A stretch of DNA of 64,000 nucleotides, from contig NC_063260.1 in NCBI RefSeq assembly GCF_019578655.1, positions 31,272,888 to 31,336,887 of the forward strand. The letters run 5' to 3'. This document shows, in pieces, positions 38,341-51,436 of the stretch. The stretch's first letter is position 1. Each line of letters begins with the position of its first letter. Below the pieces are notes generated by a model, which was not told the DNA's origin, did not search any database, and was given only the letters and a program-made list of their open reading frames with translations. The position numbers were made by a program, and so were the translations under genes. This DNA comes from Ricinus communis (Eukaryota > Streptophyta > Magnoliopsida > Malpighiales > Euphorbiaceae).

Positions 38341-41300
38341 TCATCTCCACCAGGGAGGTCCAGCCTTGTAAATGTGCTTGCTGTCACCCCATGAAATTTC
38401 ACAGGCCTGAAGACCAATAGCAATACTTGGTTCCTTTCCATGTCGTTCAACCCACTCAGCAACACCCATTGATTCATCATTCTCACCAGTATACTGTTTT
38501 TTGTGTTTGCCAAATGGGTTAACTCCAGGATTTGCCATTTCTGCAATTGCAGCTGGCATGTACATTGAGTCGCCCACCAATGGTGCGCCACAGGCAGCTA
38601 ATTGAGCTCGAATCTGCATCACACGATACAACTGGTTATGATATCAAACTAGATGTTAAATTTTCCTTTATAATGCTTCTCATTTCTCATTTTGAACAGA
38701 AAATATGGATAATGAAACTCAAGACTACCAAAATAATTAGTATTAAAAGATTAAAAGGAGCAGTTTTCCACCATCCCATGACAATTAAAGATGCAGGATT
38801 TGAGGGTATGCTGCTAATCATTTACATTCCAATTTGGGAATCCAAAAAGGAAAATTACGATGGCTAACATTCAAAATTAATAATCAAGAAGAGAATAAGC
38901 TCAAACCAAGCTAAGAAAAGAGGGAAAAGGATGGTTGAATCACCTGATGTGTTCGGCCAGTCAAAAGATTGATCTTACACTCATAAGCAAAATCTTTTGA
39001 CGGCCACCCGCAATCTTCAACAGAATATTTCTCTTCAGTTACAGTATCTGGCCAAGGGACCTTTCTGCATTCCAAGACCTCAAGTTGACACAAGTACCAT
39101 CCTTCTATAAATTCTGCATACAGTAACGATTTGAGTTTGTACAACTAAAAAAATTGGCAGAAAGACTTCTTTCCTGAAAAAAAAACAGTTGCACCATCTT
39201 AGGCATGTAATAAGAATGATAATGAGCTAATAAGATTCATAAATGAGAACTGGCAGAAGCTGTGGAATTTGAAGTTAAGGAGCTCCGCTAATTTCCATCA
39301 AGTAGCATACACCATCATACAAATCGTTAAGAAAAGCTTACAAATAGTAAGGACTTAGGCAATAAAAAGGAGTTCATTTCGATATGTTAACATCTCCAAA
39401 AGCACATTGTAGCTTCTACCAAGAAATTTAACTTTAAGACAATCCTGAAATAAAATTGTTAATATTGCACGACGCCCCCACTTTAATAGCTAACACAACT
39501 GACTGCATTTCTATAATCAATGAAATACTTGATAGAGATTATACCTTCTGAAACAAGTCTTGGAGGAATATTACCAGGACGCATGTAATGTGTAATTACT
39601 CCCACTGGTACAGGACATGCGGCAAGAGCAAGATAAAGCTTCTTCACCTTGTTCTCCTGAAGAAATTTAAATAGGAGAAAAATCAGATTTCAGGGCCTTG
39701 AGATGAACTTAAAATTATACAATACATGAATGCAGGTTAAGTTGTATCAGATTTTCATGAATAAAATGGCTTGTTTACAATATGAAAAAGTGTACCCTCA
39801 GCAATGTTCCACGCAATTCTACTATCAATCTTCAAGTCAGAAAGAAATTTAGTCAAGAACTATCTCTAGGTAGCTTCATTTCAGCCAACACAACTACCCA
39901 ACCAATAGGAAAAATTTGGTTGTTCCCATCTTATCTAGTTACACTTAAGATAATCCCCTTAGAATAGTCTTTAAGAAAGCACCATCCAAAGATATAACAG
40001 CTATAAAACCCTTTTTCAGCCCACTAATATATATATATATATATATATATATAGACCTTCAAAATGTATTTATTGTCTTCCATGTTACATTCAAGCTCAA
40101 AATATCCTTCCTTGTCCAAATCGAAGGTCCTATACTGCTGGAGTGCAGCATCCTTACAAGTCGGACTAACTAGTTCAAATGTACAACAAGACCAAGCATC
40201 GTCAACTTACTCTGATTTTTCCATGGAAAACTGGACAGTACTCATTAGTCCTAGCTAACACAACACTGCAAATGAAGTAAAAGCTATATTTAAGACTATG
40301 AAAAGACAATTGAAACAATAATAACAAAACTCTAAAGACTCCATACCAGCCCTCTGTACAATTGTCAATCTGATGGGTAGTCTTCAATGGAATAGTTAAT
40401 CCCAAGGCACGAGTGGCAAAGGTAGCGCAAGTTTCTTCTATATTGTTTGTAGTTCCTCCTACCTGAGTGAAGAAGAAATTTATGAATTCTGAAAGTAATA
40501 CTGTGAAACATGACACCAGGGGTCATTATGTTTTGCCCCCAACAGCTGTTTGATAAAGTTATTGCTTTAGTTTACTTTAGCAGGTCTAGATAGTGGCTTA
40601 GATCAATTAAAAAATGAAATCAAAATAATTAAGAAAATAATAGATCAATTACATACTGATGTACCAGCAGGTTTGTCCAGAACAACATAAGATTCAGTCA
40701 CAGCTATAATTCTTGATTTCCAATCAATTTCATAGCACCTGAACCAGATTCAAGTATCAGACCTACTGAGGGAAAATGTTAGTAAACCTGCATATTCTAT
40801 GTTCTACCTTGGGAAGCGCCTTGGGTGCACATAAACCCGCAAATATGTTCCAACTTCAAGAAACTGGTGAACGCTAGAAACTCGAAAAGTTTTTTGTGCT
40901 TCTCGTACCGTTTTCCCTTTGATGGAAGCTCTCTTCTTCAGAACTGACGGGGCTGTAAATTCTTCAAATAACCTAATCTGCTCTGGAGTTGCTGTCGGAG
41001 GTGGCTGTGGGCATACAAGGGCATAATGTACAGCTCCAAAATGGATAAGGTCCGCAACAAACCTTCAAAGAATAAAATATTCTATGCATCACTCCGTCCT
41101 GATTAATAACCATATTTATATAATTGTATGTGCCAAAGCATCAGTCAACCCAATTAAAGGGAAAGAAAAGAATACTTACAGAGGAGGAAGATCCAGAGCT
41201 TTGCATATATAGTCAAGTACAGGCCCTTCCTCTAAAACAACCAAGTGCTCAACTCTTGGCGGTCTATTTTGTGAGGGGCATGGAAGCAAGCGATCATAGC

Positions 41301-42116
41301 CTGAATAGCTGATAAAAGACTAACTCTCAATATTTGAAAACCAGAGGAGATGAAAAAATAAAATTTGTTGATGAAACAACTAATAAATTTCGCATTGAAG
41401 AAAGAGAACGACTAGCTCAAATATATTGAGGCATCGAAACAAATTTATAATTCTGTGGCTGGAGTCATCTTTCATTATTCAATATCCCGTACTTCCTAAA
41501 CTAGGAAAATAATCTGTGAGTTTGGAATAATGTGTCTTTCCATCACCACATACTCATTCTGTCTTCAAATACTAATTAAGATTGACCAACAAGAAGGAAA
41601 AAAAAAAATCTTCAACTAAGCAGCACCATAGCTGATGAATATAACTACTACCTTATCAAAGGCCTAAATAAAGAACAGTAATGGATGTCAAGCTCTAAAA
41701 ACATTTGCATTCTGAAAACTGAACTCTTCCAACAACCAAATAAAACCATAAGAAAAGTAAATATTCAAAACTTAAATATAAAGTTTGAGTGATACAAAAA
41801 TATTAACATTGTAAAACACCGTGTTCAAAGTCAATTAAAATAACCAAAAACAGCTGCAAAATACATATCTTAATAGGCATTGAAATTCGAAATACCCATT
41901 GACACAGGAAGTGACAGTTGTGAAAACGACTTCTGGTTTGGAGTATTGAGAGCAAAACGTTCTCTTATGTGAACTCGAATAAAACCAAGCACTGTCAGCG
42001 TGGTGCTTATTGAGAAAATAAGAATGGGTTGGCGTTAAAGTGCGCAGGCGAGAAACTGGCGCGCCATAACTCTGGCAGACACAGGTGAAGATTGAAGCTA
42101 GCGTCAGAGAACTCAT
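38341..42116 (-). CDS. RluA-family RNA pseudouridine synthase (PUS6 type), copy B
   Basis: Nine minus-strand exons: 42116-41896, 41308-41180, 41062-40808, 40738-40657, 40462-40347, 40265-40211, 39656-39545, 39113-38944 and 38613-38341. They join to 470 residues with no internal stop. Exons 2-8 have exactly the same lengths as in copy A; only the first exon (221 vs 227 nt) and the last (273 vs 285 nt) differ.

Catalytic motifs are kept: VVLDKPAGTS, HQIDNCTEG (D262), LLTGRTHQIRAQLA. Copy B ends at PPWWR, lacking the short CRIA tail of copy A. The first exon is the most diverged part (same MSSL start, different transit-like sequence), which could change targeting. Equal exon structure with diverged introns implies an old-to-moderate tandem duplication under coding constraint. 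Confidence 0.9.
40027..40053. repeat. AT microsatellite in copy B intron 6
   Basis: About 13 AT units in the intron between exons 40265-40211 and 39656-39545. Copy A has no counterpart at the matching place. Confidence 0.85.
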
Positions 42117-44222
42117 CTCCACTCACTCAGCCCAGGCACCGAGTTTAGATTGTTGGGTACGATAAACGTCAAAAGTTTGCTACCGAAAGGGCTGGTTTTA
42201 TTGGAATCGGGTCTATCCAGCCCGATTAGCTCAAAATTAACAAATATCAACTCTCTATGCAGCCCAATTGCTACCGAAAGGGCTGGGTTTCCCGTTCGAT
42301 TAACCGATCTCTAGATTGTTCTTAAAATCTAACTTAATATATTATTTTATAAATTTATTAACTCTATATTTAAATCATTAGGATCTCTACAACGAGCACA
42401 GCTTACATTTTTCACATTATAAGAAACTTTGACGTCGGGATCTAATCACTCGACTGCTTGATAAATACCTGATCATAACTTGCTAATCTTAATGGTTAAT
42501 TTACTTTCTTAGGACTTTTTTCTTGCTACTTGTAATTAATTTATTTGTACATAGACCGTATATATTACAAATTACGAAATAATTATTTTTTATATTTATT
42601 ATAAAAATAAATACTTTCTAATAAAAAAAGAATTCAAAATGAAAATCTCTTACTCATTGTCTCTTTTATTAATAGCTGATCCATGTCCTATCAACTTTCG
42701 GTGGCATTGTAGCAAAATTCGTATCAGAATTGATGATTTAAGGCTTTCCAGCAACAAAATCAGGTGAAGACTTAAAAAGGGGTAGCCTGACGTTACTTGC
42801 GAGCATTAATAAGGGCAGTCATAATATCTGTGACAGTCTCTGCCTCATAAATATCCACCTCAATAGGCTGAATTTCCTTGTGGTGTCCTTATGGCTCCAC
42901 CCCGTCAACAATACTTATAGACTTCGCACTTGTGCTTTTTTAAACTCAGAGCGTTCCCAGTTTTATATACAATTTTAAATTTATTATAATGTCTTTACAT
43001 TCTGCATATGAAAATCATCATTTTCTTTAGAACAGAAAAGGGAAAGGTATTAAACTTGTAAAGTGACAGTTTTAACTTGTCTTTATCGTACAATTAATTG
43101 AACTGTAAAGTCTCAAATGGTGCCAAAAAGGGCCATGCTCGGTAACTTTCATACATGATTAGGAATGCAATAATTATTAGGAAGGTGACTGATTGTTGAA
43201 ATATGATGACACAAAAAGTTGATGTTGTTTTGTAAAGCAGCTTTGCCTACGTACTAATTAAGTTAAAACATTCATGGCTTGATGTCTGAAGCCAATGTGT
43301 TGTACTTCAAGGATGAAGAAAGGGAGAAAAGAAACAAAAGAAAACTGATGTTCTGTGTAAGCCACAAAAATGGACTCCTAATGGAGTATAGGAAATTGGA
43401 TTTTTTTAATTTTAACCACTGAATTAATAATTTGTTATTAAATGATTTTTTATCATAGTTTATTAATCGATCATATTAACACTTTTTAATATGGTTGTCA
43501 ATTATTGTCCCTTCTTAATGACCCATGACAGAAAATTTATGTCCGCTGCAGAATCGCAGGTGGTCTGTGCCAATCCAAAAATTTCGACAGTAACTCTCTT
43601 TGTTTATTTTTTTTTTATTTTCATTTGATAAAAGAAATAAATGTCATATTTTATAACTAATTTTAATTTATATGAAAAACAATAATTTTTTGAATCTTCC
43701 ATCTTTATAATCTATTTATTTTGAAAACTTTAAATCTTTGTTAATTTATTTTTATGTTATCACTCACTTCTTTAACATTCTTTTATTTCCACTAATTTCT
43801 TTTATTTATTTATTTATATTATTTGTATAATTATTTTTTAAAGAAAGTAGACCAATGACTTTACAAAAATAAAAGAGAAATATAAATAATATCAAGAGAT
43901 TATATATAAAAATAAGCATTCATTATTAATAAATTACGATATTTCTTAGTTAACAATTTATTTATTAAAACATCAATGAGGATATTAAGTCAATTGCATT
44001 TAATTGGATCGTATATGGGTGAAAATATATTTTACAAGTAGGCAAATAATACCTGCAAAATAATATAAAAATCTGGACAGGATTCCTTTTTCTTTTTTTT
44101 TTCTTTGAGGGCCTGCCATAGTTAAGATCTTTCAACTAATTAAAACAAGTTGTATTTATTGCAAGTAAAAAAATTTCACACAGAAAATACAAAAAGAACC
44201 CTCCTTTTTTATTTATTTCTTT
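42117..44222. other. intergenic spacer
   Basis: The left end is the copy B promoter. A 19 bp word (TTGCTACCGAAAGGGCTGG) occurs twice, at 42177-42195 and 42268-42286. The rest (42,300-44,200) is AT-rich with no supported gene. 44,050-44,222 adjoins the stop of the minus-strand P450 and may be its 3' UTR. Confidence 0.5.
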
Positions 44223-45740
44223 TCACCTTGGCAATACGACTGCTTTGAGAGGATTCTTCATTACAACTGTGAAGGCAAATGTCTCAGTCGGGTCGGGTGG
44301 TCCATTTGGTGTTGGCACCCACTTGAAAGCTTGGACCATTCTAGCTAGCATCAAGTTTACATGCAACAAACCAAGAGCTAGCCCCGGACAAGTCCTCCTC
44401 CCAGCCCCAAACGGCAGCATCTTCACCGTACCCTTAGTGCCGGTCAGGTCAACGTCAACTCCATCGCCTTCCAAGAATCTTTCCGGTCGGAACACACCAG
44501 GATCTTTCCACATTTGCGGATCCTCAGTCATCCACTCAATGTAGAACTCTACATTCACATTAGTCGGAATCTTGTACCCGCCAAGCTCAGTCTCCTCCGT
44601 CGCAGCGTGTGCCAACGTGAAGTGCGCCGGAGAATGCACTCGTAAAGTTTCCTTAACCACAGCGTTAAGATAAGGCATTTTCTCTACAGTATCTTCAGTG
44701 ATTGCCCCATTTTTGCCAACACCATCAACAATTTCCTCGTACAGCTTTTCCTGAATATCTTGATTTAGTACTAATTCAAGAAAAACCCATTGAAGAACAC
44801 TTGTACTAGTATCAATACCAGCAACAAAAAGCTCTGAGCAGAGTGTAACAAGTTCTTCTTCTCCTAAACGACCACGCCCTGGTGCCTCGAGCCCAAAAAG
44901 AGAATCAACATAGGCTGCACCAACTGCACTAACCATCGATGAGCCAGGGTTTTCGCCTTTCTCTACGTAAGCTCTTCTGTTCCTTATAAGAGGACTTAAG
45001 CATTCCATTTGTCTCTTCCTTAGCTCTTTTGCTCTTTTCATTTGCCTCCTAAACAATGGAGTGAAAATTGGCAAGAAATCAGGGAGTTGGGGTGAGGTTA
45101 TAAGCATAACATCCTTTGTTACACTGTCAATGTCTTTGATCCAATCCTCAGGTATTCTAGCTCCAAAACATATGCAAACCAAAATGCTGCAAACGGTGAA
45201 TCTGCACAGCTCCATTACATCTACACACCCATTTTCAAACGCCTCATTTTGTAACCTCTTCATGTGATTCTCCATAGCCCATTCTCTTATCCAACTGCAC
45301 TGCTTTATCCTTACTGGATTCATCAACTCCGTGACAAAATTTCGGCGAAGCGTTCGCCAGAGAGGACCGTATTCAGCTGAATTGACTGCACACTTTCCAA
45401 CACTGAACACCGACCGGATCGGCGAGTCTGGTGGCCGGCTGGCGAAGACTGGACCTCTTTGAACTAGGGCTTCATGGATAAGCTCTGGGCTAGTGACTAT
45501 AACAAGAGTGCGTTGGCCCATTTGCATGGTGAAGATTGGACCATATTTCTTACGTAAATCACGAATCACAAATATGAAGTGACGGCGCTGGAGGATAACC
45601 TGGAACAAGTTGCCTACTAGCGGCCACCCTGGCGGTCCGGGCGGCAAGTTCTTGGACTTGCCGGAACAGAAACAGCGTCGCCACCACAGGCCGAGAAAAA
45701 TAAAGGATAAACTGGTGATGAAAAGATCTATTAACTCCAT
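44223..45740 (-). CDS. cytochrome P450, CYP77A family, copy 1 (divergent)
   Basis: A single uninterrupted frame of 505 residues starts with MELIDLFITS, whose hydrophobic segment (residues 5-21) anchors it to the ER. A proline hinge follows (NLPPGPPGWPLVGN). P450 signatures: oxygen-binding I helix AGIDTS, ExxR in KETLR, PERF motif FRPERFLEGDG, and heme loop FGAGRRTCPG with cysteine C451. The conserved strings YGPIFTMQMGQRTLVIVTS, FASRPPDSPIR and CFGARIPEDW place it in CYP77A, whose studied members oxidise fatty acids (in-chain hydroxylation or epoxidation) for cutin.

Compared with copy 2 and usual CYP77A, the region after ExxR reads HSPAHFTLAHAA instead of HPPSHFLLSHAA, and the heme loop continues GLALG rather than AWSLG. 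The substrate may therefore differ. Copy 2 lies 6.7 kb away in the opposite orientation, the promoters facing each other. Confidence 0.95.
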   Translation of the reverse strand: MELIDLFITSLSFIFLGLWWRRCFCSGKSKNLPPGPPGWPLVGNLFQVILQRRHFIFVIRDLRKKYGPIFTMQMGQRTLVIVTSPELIHEALVQRGPVFASRPPDSPIRSVFSVGKCAVNSAEYGPLWRTLRRNFVTELMNPVRIKQCSWIREWAMENHMKRLQNEAFENGCVDVMELCRFTVCSILVCICFGARIPEDWIKDIDSVTKDVMLITSPQLPDFLPIFTPLFRRQMKRAKELRKRQMECLSPLIRNRRAYVEKGENPGSSMVSAVGAAYVDSLFGLEAPGRGRLGEEELVTLCSELFVAGIDTSTSVLQWVFLELVLNQDIQEKLYEEIVDGVGKNGAITEDTVEKMPYLNAVVKETLRVHSPAHFTLAHAATEETELGGYKIPTNVNVEFYIEWMTEDPQMWKDPGVFRPERFLEGDGVDVDLTGTKGTVKMLPFGAGRRTCPGLALGLLHVNLMLARMVQAFKWVPTPNGPPDPTETFAFTVVMKNPLKAVVLPR

Positions 45741-45794
45741 AATTGAGGAGAGATTGGAAAGGTCTATGAAACTATGATATATTTGCGGGGTTGG

Positions 45795-45801
45795 TTATAT
45801 A
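45795..45801 (-). promoter_or_regulatory. TATA box of CYP77A copy 1
   Basis: The minus strand reads TATATAA about 55 bp before the ATG, which implies a short leader. Inferred from motif and spacing. Confidence 0.4.
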
Positions 45802-45992
45802 CAGAGGAGGATGAAGGTGAGTAATTGAATGAGCTACGGCCCCACCGCCCATAGAAATGTGAAACTATATAAATGCTACAATTTTAAAGTGTGTATAATA
45901 AATATTCAAAATCTTTTTGAATATATGAATTATACATTTCTAATGCACATCGATTGTTATATAGCACGTCTAATAGAAATTAAACTTATACA

Positions 45993-46110
45993 GGACTGTT
46001 TTATATTTTAATATTAAATAATTAATTTATATATATTATTATTTAAAACTGATAAATAATATTTATCAGTTTTCTATATAGGTGGAATATACACCAAATT
46101 TAAATAAAAA
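45993..46110 (+). repeat. copy of dispersed AT-rich repeat (family A)
   Basis: Contains TTTTATATTTTAATATTAAA, then TATTATTTAAAACTGATAAA, then GGTGGAATATACACCAAATT. This block order is shared with the copies at 46215-46322, 47850-47975 and 51437-51560 (the last inverted). Confidence 0.55.
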
Positions 46111-46214
46111 AATTTCTGTTATAATTTAATATTAAATTACTAATATAGTGATTCGCTTATAGGAATTTCTCAATATTTTTGGGAGAAGTTTTTGTATATA
46201 CACCACAACTAATA

Positions 46215-46322
46215 GAAGAGCGACATGTATGTATAAGTATTTTATATTTTAATATTAATTAATAAACATGTGTCAATAATCTATGAATTTGGTATATAGA
46301 TGAGAACATACACTAGATTTAG
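46215..46322 (+). repeat. copy of dispersed AT-rich repeat (family A)
   Basis: Contains GACATGTATGTATAAGTATT, TTATATTTTAATATTAATTA, TGTGTCAATAATCTATGAAT and a TTTGGTATATAGATG / ACATACACTAGATTT end. The ends resemble those of the neighbouring copy, about 105 bp away. Confidence 0.6.
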
Positions 46323-47849
46323 GCAAAAGAAAAAAGTATTTTGTGTTAACTAACTAAAAAGAAAGAATTTTAAATATTTTTATCAAACTAATTAAGATAA
46401 TAACTTTACAATACAAAAGCAATATATCAAATTAGAAATCAAAATAGCAATTACAAATCACAAATTGTTTGCTATATTTTATTAAAATTCTTTTATGAAT
46501 TTATTTCACTTAAGAAAAAAAAATTAAAAGAAATATTTTGATGTTATAAAATGTGTCGCTTACTAATATGAAATTTATTTAGACATTTTATTTATTATAA
46601 TCAATTTTACATAAATTTAATTATTTATAAAACTAAATTAATTTTCATTTCATTTAAAGTATATAAATTATAAACTGAAAATCTTAAATTTATAAACAAA
46701 AAATAACCGTGAGAGCATTCAATGATAATGTGCATGAAAAAGAAAAAGAAGAGGAATTGTTAAGTTTATGCCTAAAATTTCAAGTTAACAAATCAACAGT
46801 ACTACTCTACGTCTTGCGTCTTTATTAGTGGAATTAAAAGAGTATGTTATCGTTGCACAATTTAATGGGTTCTCAAATTGACAATTTGAATTGCATTTTG
46901 TTCTGGCAGGATTTGAATATTGTTAGAAATTCGATTAATGACCATTTGTTATCGTTAGCTAGAATAGTTGCCTAGAACTAGAATTAGAATTAGAGATGTT
47001 AAATTAATGAATCTTTGTAAATATTTTATTTTAAAAATATTAAAATTAATTGAGGGGTGTGTTCATATTTAGCGTTGAATATTGAAAAGACAAATTTAGA
47101 ATTTTTTTAATTTAATATCTTAATTTTAAAAAAAAATTATTTTTAGAAGAAAAACCAATTTAACTGCTTTTTTGCAAAAATAATTTTTTAAAGTAGAAAA
47201 GAAGATGAACCATCTCAACACCCTAAGTTAATGCAACTGCCCTCCTCATCAGCATTAATGGAATGTCGCTAATGAGCTGGTTCATGGGTTGAATATTGGC
47301 AAGTCCAGCATTTATTATCTTCCCTTGCCCATGTGCGATATACGGAGGTTCGCTGCAGTTCTTTACTCGCATCTGCTATTTATTGCAAATGGAAGTTGGC
47401 TCCAAAATTAATTAAGCTACTGGTAAGGGGAAAAAGATAAAAAAGGAAAAGAAGAAATGCCTGTCTGTACACTCTCTGCTCAAAGAAAGAAGAATCCAGT
47501 TCTTGAAACAGGTTCAGAGTACTTTTCGGATGGCTAAATTCTGAATGGGAATGGCATGCAGTCAGCAATGGGTCACAGATTGGAATTTGCACTTGACATG
47601 GCTGGTTACGATAATATTGCAGGCATTAATATACATTCCAGGCTTCTAGATTAGCTGTATCCCGTATTATCAGTCAGAATTCCATGGTAATGGTTCTCTT
47701 TAAAGCCATTATTACATTCACACTAAGATTATCAATTCTCAGTAGCTGTAAAACTTGTTACATGTTCTACCAAAAAAGACTTCATCTAATTTATGATTGA
47801 AGGAGATTCTTTCCTAATTTTAATATATAAACCGTAATTAATAAAAAAA

Positions 47850-47975
47850 TAAAATATATGTATGAGTATTTTATATTTTAATATTAGATGTTTGACAGAT
47901 ATTTTATTATTTAAAATTAATAAATATATATCAATCATCAATCAGTTTGGTGTATAAATAGACATATACAACAAG
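47850..47975 (+). repeat. copy of dispersed AT-rich repeat (family A)
   Basis: Contains TATGTATGAGTATTTTATAT, TTAATATTAGATGTTTGACA, ATTATTTAAAATTAATAAAT, ATCAATCATCAATCAGTTTG and GTGTATAAATAGACATATAC. It is one of the best preserved copies and defines the block order. Confidence 0.6.
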
Positions 47976-48220
47976 CCTCTTTTTTCTACTCAGCATATGC
48001 TATAAATGCCATTAATTGTTAATAATGGGCCAGCTACTCTTAAATCCGTCTTTTAGATTTGGTTAGAGTATCTCTTATTGTAATTTAGCATTGCAATTTG
48101 TACTGTAATTGATATATAAAAAGAGAATAAATTCACTCACTAATTAAGCTTACTGTTGGAAGTTATGGCCAACAATTAGTTACACTACGTGTTTGGGGCA
48201 ATATACATCCCGACAAATAT

Positions 48221-48258
48221 AAAATCACTTATATATATATATATATATAAGTGATTTT
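48221..48258. repeat. perfect 38 bp palindrome with an AT core
   Basis: AAAATCACTT, nine AT units, then AAGTGATTTT: the right arm is the exact reverse complement of the left, so all 38 bases form a perfect palindrome able to extrude a cruciform. Confidence 0.85.
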
Positions 48259-51200
48259 AAATTTTATAATTTAATGATAGAGATATATTTAGTTATGTAA
48301 ATTAATTAAAATATATAATTATTTATCAATTTAATATATAAACAATGAAATATATTTAAATTAGCCAATAATTTTCTATTTCAATAAGTAACTATCCCTG
48401 TATCCATGGAAAAGGTACTTTGTTATCATGTTGTCATGCCTAATCAATTAATTATAGCTTCTCAAGTCTTCATGAGGAGGGAGAAAATGGAAGATGGTAA
48501 TAATAGGAGTAATAACTTATTATAAAGAGTTATGTGATAATTTATCCAAGTAATGATTTTTTTTTTTCTATAAAGAAGGCTGTGATTTTGATTAATATTT
48601 TTATATCTTATATATATGTAATTGGTCATTGTAATATACTATTTTTAGTTATTATTCATAGAAGTCCTTTATTATACCCACAGAAAATCCCAAGAAAATT
48701 GCATTGGAGACAAAAGTCCTCATTCTCAAACCTAATTGTTATTTGCAAGTGGCAACTACAACTCTCAAAAACAGCTTCTAGAAGAATCAGAGCTACTCCC
48801 TAAAGCTACTTTTGCAGGCCAAAAAGACACAATAAATTGATTAATCGGTTAATAATACACACCAAATAATGGAAAGGGTGGCTCTTATTCTTCGAATGTG
48901 GAACCATAAAATAGAAGTCGTAATAAAAGCACCGTTGATATTGGTCTTTCAGGCTTCGTCTCCACATATCATTTTCCTAAACATTCTTAGGAATGAAATA
49001 GAAAATACCTTTTTAAGTAGGGCTTGGTGGAGTTTAGGTAATATCCATTATATTTATTTTATATAATTTTTATACTATAAATATATTTTTATTAATTTTT
49101 TAAATATATTATTTAATATTTTTTTTATTATTATTAAATATATTCAAAATAATAAAATCTAAATTTAAAACTGTCATCGCTGATGGCAAGACGATTAATT
49201 TCTATATGTTTAGATCAAATTATGGATCTATAAAAGAAATCGCAATCTCTAATCACTTTCTTAAATCTACATTCTCTACCTAATGAAATATTCATATCAA
49301 CTAAAAATCAGTAATGTCAAATCATTAGTATCTTAATGATACTTAGAGAAAAGAGAAAAATATTTTGACCGTCACTTTCCAATTAACTCTATTTTCAAAT
49401 CACCGCCAAATATAGATTTAGCTATAAATAGACAGATGCAACTTCACACAATGTTCAATTGCTTTTTCATGGTTAAATATATTAATAGTTTTTATAAATA
49501 AAAAATTTTACTTAAATTGAAATATACATCTTCAATATGATAATTAAATTAAAAAAAAAATTAAAGTCAATAACAACATGAGTATCAATCGGGCCATAAT
49601 ATTTTGGTTGTTTTTATAAATCATGACCACTGTTTGCTTGATTAGCTTATGATTTCTATATTAATTGTACCTTGTTGTATTTTACATATAACTTGAATGT
49701 AAGGACATTTAATAAGTCCAAGTGAAGTACCAAATCCTTTTTTTTTTCCTCAGTGAACCTAATAATTTGTCCATTTATTTTTAGGTATTCCTATATTAAG
49801 CTGAATATCATCAAGTTCATAGCTCTAAGATTGATCCCTCCCAATGGTAATTAATTAATATTTTAAGCAGCCATATTTATCAACTGAAATTAAATGATAC
49901 ATATAAAACTGAAAAATTATTTATATTCTTATCAGTGTACGTCCATATGATTTAATATACACCCATTAACCTCAATAATGATTTTCTTTTTTTTTTTGGC
50001 GGAAATAGGAGCTAACGATTATTTTTTTCATAACGTATTTTTTAAATTCTTCTTCTCGCTTCCCAACGTTTTATAAAGGGTTTTACTAATGGGCTGTGAA
50101 TCGAATTGGATTCATGGGCAAGCTTAAAGCTGAGCCCTGGAAACTATTGAAAGTGGGCTGCTTTGGTGGACATCATTCAAAATAAGGCCCATAAATCTAC
50201 AATAAAAAAACTCGATCACCTGGGTTTTATTGGGCAAAAAATAGGCTCATTTTGATTTTTTTTCTGTAAGTAAATTTGATTATAATTCTTTCTTCTTCTT
50301 CTTTTTTTTTTTTGCATTGAATTTCATATTTCGATTTTTCAACGAGACATTCGCCTAATGGTGAAGATTGAGGTCCATTCTCACATTAGACATTGGTTTG
50401 CAGGAAATAATTTGTTGCTGAAAAATATTTTTCTGAAAAGTTCTTTTGCGGAAAAATATTTTCATTTTATTTCTTAAAAAAGTTTATTTTCTTTAATTTG
50501 GTTGCATATGAATATCAAAATAATATTGCCCTCTGGTGTTTGGAATTGAAAATATAGTTTTCAACAAAAACTATAATGTAAAATTTCAGTAAATTATGCT
50601 GTAGTTTAACGTATCTTTTTTTTTAGATTTGTGGTTTTTTTTTTTACTTTAGTACTTTGTAAATATAATCGTTAGTAAATAACGATTAAATTACATAACA
50701 TTGTTAGCAAGTGCTGAATGGCCATTGAAAAAATATTAGCTACCGCGTGTCACGTTAGAATGTATTAATAATATTGTGCAATTTAATTATTTTTTACTAA
50801 TGGTCATATTCACATAGTACTAAAATAAATAAAAAAACTATAAACCCTAAAATAAAAGTACCTTAACCACAAATTACTTTAATAAAGTTGTTTCACAATA
50901 AAATTATAAAAATATCAATACTTTATATTTTAAATTATTAATTTTGGTGATTGGCTCCAATTGTTGGTGGTGGCTGGAGACTATTGATAGTAATTTTCAA
51001 AATCCTCCAGTAAATGCACTACTATATATAGAAAAAATATGAAAATTATTCATTTAAAATATATTGTTCGCACTAGAAATGAAACCATATATTGATTAAA
51101 TTACTTGTTTTATATGTGTTAGTCCATCTGTATAAATGAAAGAACTTAGCTATCGATGGGAAAAGAACTTAGTTGAAAAAATAAGTTTTGCATAGATGGG

Positions 51201-51436
51201 AAAGAAGAAGAAGGAGAAGGTGAAAGAGAGAAGGAGTACACCGACTTTGTGAAAGAGAGCATCCGCTTGGAAAAGATGTCCATTTGTTGGGATGAAAAAA
51301 GTTGTTTAATTAGAGGCTTATAATGCTTTATTGCACTAAAAATTTGTTTAAGGATTTATGTGCTTCTCACGTCTAATGTTAGGGGTGTTTTTGCATCTTT
51401 TCCATACTAATATTATAAAATTTTATTACATAGATT

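Noticed and set aside
33943..42116. One long fused pseudouridine synthase gene
   Set aside because: Each copy has its own ATG, complete motif set and stop, with 865 bp between them.
47380..47592. 70-codon minus-strand frame in the CYP77A spacer
   Set aside because: No motif and no promoter or homologue that I recognise; a chance frame is likely in this length of DNA.
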